Shown: positions 62,058 through 64,000 of the stretch, piece after piece
Position numbering within the stretch: the first letter of the stretch is position 1
Layout of the letters: each line of letters opens with the position of its first letter
Source: Streptomyces sp. R41
Lineage (GTDB): Bacteria; Actinomycetota; Actinomycetes; Streptomycetales; Streptomycetaceae
Reading direction: 5' to 3'
DNA: 64,000 nt
Assembly: GCF_041053055.1 (NCBI RefSeq)
Contig: NZ_CP163443.1
Span: 2,914,001-2,978,000 of the forward strand
Notes under the pieces: model-generated
The model's input: only the letters and a program-made list of their open reading frames with translations
Databases searched by the model: none
What the model was told of the DNA's origin: nothing
Translations under genes and position numbers: made by a program

Positions 62058-63077
62058 ATGGCTCTGCTGCGCGCGTTCATCCGTACGGCACGGATGGTCA
62101 GGAACACCTCGCGCCTCGCCGACGGACTGCCCACCGACGACGAGGTACTGCTCGACGCCCCGGACGAGCGCCTCGGCCCCACGCTCGTCGCGGCGGGCCG
62201 CGGCGAGTACGAACCCGCCGCCAAGCTGCTCGCCACCACGCGCGAGGCCGCCGAGTGGGAGAACCGCGACCGGTACGCGATGCGCCTCGCGACCTTCGCG
62301 CGCTCCCGGGACGAGTGGCTCCGGGAGTGGCAGGACGCCTCGGCGCACGATCCGGACGCGCTGCTGGTCAGGGCCGAGCTCGCGGTGCGCCGCGGCTGGG
62401 AGTCGCCCGCACGCGTCGAGCTGCTGCGCCAGGTCGGCCCGCTGATCCTCGCCGCCGCCGAGGGCGATCCGCGCGATCCGGTGCCCTGGCGGATCGCGCT
62501 CGACCACGCCCGCGGCACGCATGCCGGGCACACCGAGTTCGAGAAACTGTGGGGCGAGGCCGTGCGCCGCTCCCCGCACCACTACGGCTGCCATGTGGCC
62601 GCCCTGCAGTACCTGTCGGCCGCCTGGTACGGCTCGCACCGTGAGTGCTTCGACTTCGCCGAGCGGGCCGCGCACGACGCGCTGCCGGGCTCCCTGGTGC
62701 AGGCACTGCCGGTGCGCGCGGCCTTCGCCTATCTGACCGAAGGTGGCGGTGCGGTGGTGCCGCGCGAGCGCCTCGACGCCGCGGCCGACCTCGCGATCGC
62801 GGTCTCCGCGACGTACGGCGCCGCCGATGCCTGGCCCGCGGAGGTCCGCAACCTCCTCACGTACGTGCTGATCCGGCTGGAGCGCTGGACGGACGCCCTG
62901 GAGCAGCTCCGCCTGATCGGTCCGTACGCGACGTCGTTCCCCTGGGACCGGGTGTCGGACGACCCGCTCGGCCAGTTCCTGGAGCTGCGCGACGGCGTCC
63001 GTCTGGAGGTCGCTTCCGACATGCCCCTGCATCCACGGAATGGGCACGACGGACGCGCCCGCTCCGGCGACCATTAG
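62058..63077 (+). CDS. TPR-like conserved hypothetical protein
   Basis: A 339-residue helical protein starting MALLRAFIRTARMVRNTSRLADG. Repeating helix pairs with small/large hydrophobic spacing (LLATTREAAEWENRDRYAMRL as separate helices; RVELLRQVGPLILAAAEGD; FDFAERAAHDALPG; WTDALEQLRLIGPYA) suggest a tetratricopeptide-type scaffold. There is no enzyme motif or signal peptide. ATG 62046 is an alternative in-frame start; neither has a clear ribosome site. The function is unknown. The Lon-domain gene begins 11 nt after its stop. Confidence 0.72.
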   Translation: MALLRAFIRTARMVRNTSRLADGLPTDDEVLLDAPDERLGPTLVAAGRGEYEPAAKLLATTREAAEWENRDRYAMRLATFARSRDEWLREWQDASAHDPDALLVRAELAVRRGWESPARVELLRQVGPLILAAAEGDPRDPVPWRIALDHARGTHAGHTEFEKLWGEAVRRSPHHYGCHVAALQYLSAAWYGSHRECFDFAERAAHDALPGSLVQALPVRAAFAYLTEGGGAVVPRERLDAAADLAIAVSATYGAADAWPAEVRNLLTYVLIRLERWTDALEQLRLIGPYATSFPWDRVSDDPLGQFLELRDGVRLEVASDMPLHPRNGHDGRARSGDH

Positions 63078-63088
63078 GCTTTCCCGTC

Positions 63089-63829
63089 GTGACCACCGTC
63101 CGGCTCCCGCTCTTCCCCCTGAACTCGGTGCTGTTCCCGGGGCTCGTGCTCCCCCTGAACGTCTTCGAGGAGCGCTATCGCGCCATGATGCGCGATCTGC
63201 TCAAGACCCCCGAGGACGAACCGCGCCGGTTCGCCGTCGTCGCCATCCGCGACGGCCATGAGGTCGCGCCCACCGCGCCCGGCATGCCGGACCAGACCGC
63301 CGTGCCCGAGCGCGGGCCCGCGGCCGGTTTCGGCGACGACCCGGCGAAGGCCTTCCACGAGGTGGGCTGCATCGCGGACGCGGCGACCATCCGGGAGCGC
63401 GCCGACGGCAGCTTCGAGGTACTGGCGACGGGCACGACACGCGTACGGCTGCTGTCGGTGGACGCGTCCGGCGCGTTCCTCACGGCCGAGCTGGAGGAAC
63501 TGCCGGAGGACCCGGGCGAGGAGGCGGGCGCGCTCGCCGAGGGCGTGCTGCGGGCCTTCCGCCAGTACCAGAAGCGTTTGGCGGGCGCTCGTGAACGCTC
63601 GCTTTCCACGGGCGCGGATCTCCCGGACGAGCCGGCCGTCGTCTCGTACCTCGTCGCGGCCGCGGCGATGCTGGACATCCCGGCGAAGCAGCAGCTGCTC
63701 CAGGCCCCGGACACGGCGGCGCGGCTGCGCGAGGAGCTGAAACTCCTGCGCGCGGAGACCGCGATCATCCGTAATCTGCCGTCGTTGCCGGCGTCGGACC
63801 TGACGCGCGGCCCGACGAGTCTGAACTGA
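63089..63829 (+). CDS. Lon substrate-binding (LON N) domain protein
   Basis: A 246-residue protein consisting of only the Lon protease N-terminal domain: VRLPLFPLNSVLFPGLVLPL, NVFEERYRAMMRDLL, FHEVGCIADAATI and the C-terminal helical bundle ending LLRAETAIIRNLPSLP. It lacks ATPase and protease domains, so it is a stand-alone substrate-binding module, perhaps an adaptor. GTG 63089 is the natural start. The YbaK-like gene follows 14 nt downstream in the same direction. Confidence 0.88.
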   Translation: MTTVRLPLFPLNSVLFPGLVLPLNVFEERYRAMMRDLLKTPEDEPRRFAVVAIRDGHEVAPTAPGMPDQTAVPERGPAAGFGDDPAKAFHEVGCIADAATIRERADGSFEVLATGTTRVRLLSVDASGAFLTAELEELPEDPGEEAGALAEGVLRAFRQYQKRLAGARERSLSTGADLPDEPAVVSYLVAAAAMLDIPAKQQLLQAPDTAARLREELKLLRAETAIIRNLPSLPASDLTRGPTSLN

Positions 63830-63843
63830 GGCCGGAATCCTCG

Positions 63844-64000
63844 ATGGCGAAGAAGCCGAAGAAACGGCAGCAGTCCGCAGGCACCCCGGCGACGGTGGCC
63901 CTGACCGCGGCGGGCGTCCCGTACACGGTCCACGCCTACGAGCACGACCCCGCGCACCCCTCCTACGGCGAGGAGGCGGCCGAGGCGATGGGCGTCTCGC
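63844..64000 (+). CDS. ybaK: Cys-tRNA(Pro)/Cys-tRNA(Cys) deacylase YbaK/EbsC type, 5' part only
   Basis: The first 52 residues before the window ends. The Lys-rich start MAKKPKKRQQSAGTPA and the segment ALTAAGVPYTVHAYEHDP followed by SYGEEAAEAMGV are the usual opening of YbaK/ProX editing-domain proteins, which remove cysteine mis-attached to tRNA(Pro). The catalytic Lys and remaining domain are outside the window. Confidence 0.8.
   Translation, partial: MAKKPKKRQQSAGTPATVALTAAGVPYTVHAYEHDPAHPSYGEEAAEAMGVS

Overview
The window is high-GC actinobacterial chromosome. The gene order (gltDB, ADP-ribosylglycohydrolase genes, lgt, trpA-trpB-trpM-trpC, DUF2752, HGxxPAAW, trpE, hisI ... hisF, priA, hisH, hisB, hisC, hisD) is the conserved core arrangement of Streptomyces. 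Frequent GTG starts, 4-nt stop/start overlaps and a UUA codon in a small gene fit that genus. No rRNA, tRNA, CRISPR array, prophage or insertion sequence was seen.

Region 1 (1-13.0 kb): a cut-off LuxR/AAA-type regulator with no usable in-frame start, then a compact block matching the KstR2 regulon of mycobacteria (steroid C/D-ring, HIP catabolism): two SDRs, EchA20, IpdA, IpdB, IpdC, FadA6, KstR2-type TetR, IpdF-type SDR, FadE30 and a second acyl-CoA dehydrogenase. Both divergent promoters carry a near-match to the KstR2 operator. The second acyl-CoA dehydrogenase is interrupted by a Ser-Gly tract encoded by 25 perfect GGCAGC hexamers.

Region 2 (13.0-18.5 kb): an isolated cytochrome bc1 cytochrome b (QcrB) paralogue, HutD, a VWA-domain protein, a rhomboid protease and a GH46 chitosanase. 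The chitosanase has an unusual palindromic upstream region.

Region 3 (18.5-25.3 kb): what looks like a synthase-dependent exopolysaccharide locus: lipoprotein glycosidase, DUF2334 deacetylase, tiny membrane protein with a TTA codon, processive GT2 synthase, UDP-GlcNAc 2-epimerase and a DUF1080-like lipoprotein or exported protein.

Region 4 (25.3-32.5 kb): glutamate synthase gltB-gltD and a VIT1/CCC1 metal transporter.

Region 5 (32.8-41.7 kb): seven tightly packed co-directional genes: four ADP-ribosylglycohydrolase-fold proteins, a ribokinase, a CaiB-type CoA transferase and a CitE-type lyase. One ADP-ribosylglycohydrolase carries a 60-bp minisatellite; another carries a dispersed repeat inside its coding sequence.

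Region 6 (41.9-60 kb): lgt, a DsbA-like protein, the trp genes with trpM and small membrane proteins, trpE-hisI, a mycothiol-isomerase-fold protein, an MFS pump with ArsR-type regulator, and the his operon (hisD-C-B-small membrane protein-H-priA-ridA-hisF).

Region 7 (60-64 kb): a membrane-anchored beta-helix-like protein, a TPR-like conserved protein, a Lon N-domain protein and the start of a YbaK-type deacylase. Recurring themes are intergenic direct and inverted repeats and in-frame coding minisatellites at several separate places.
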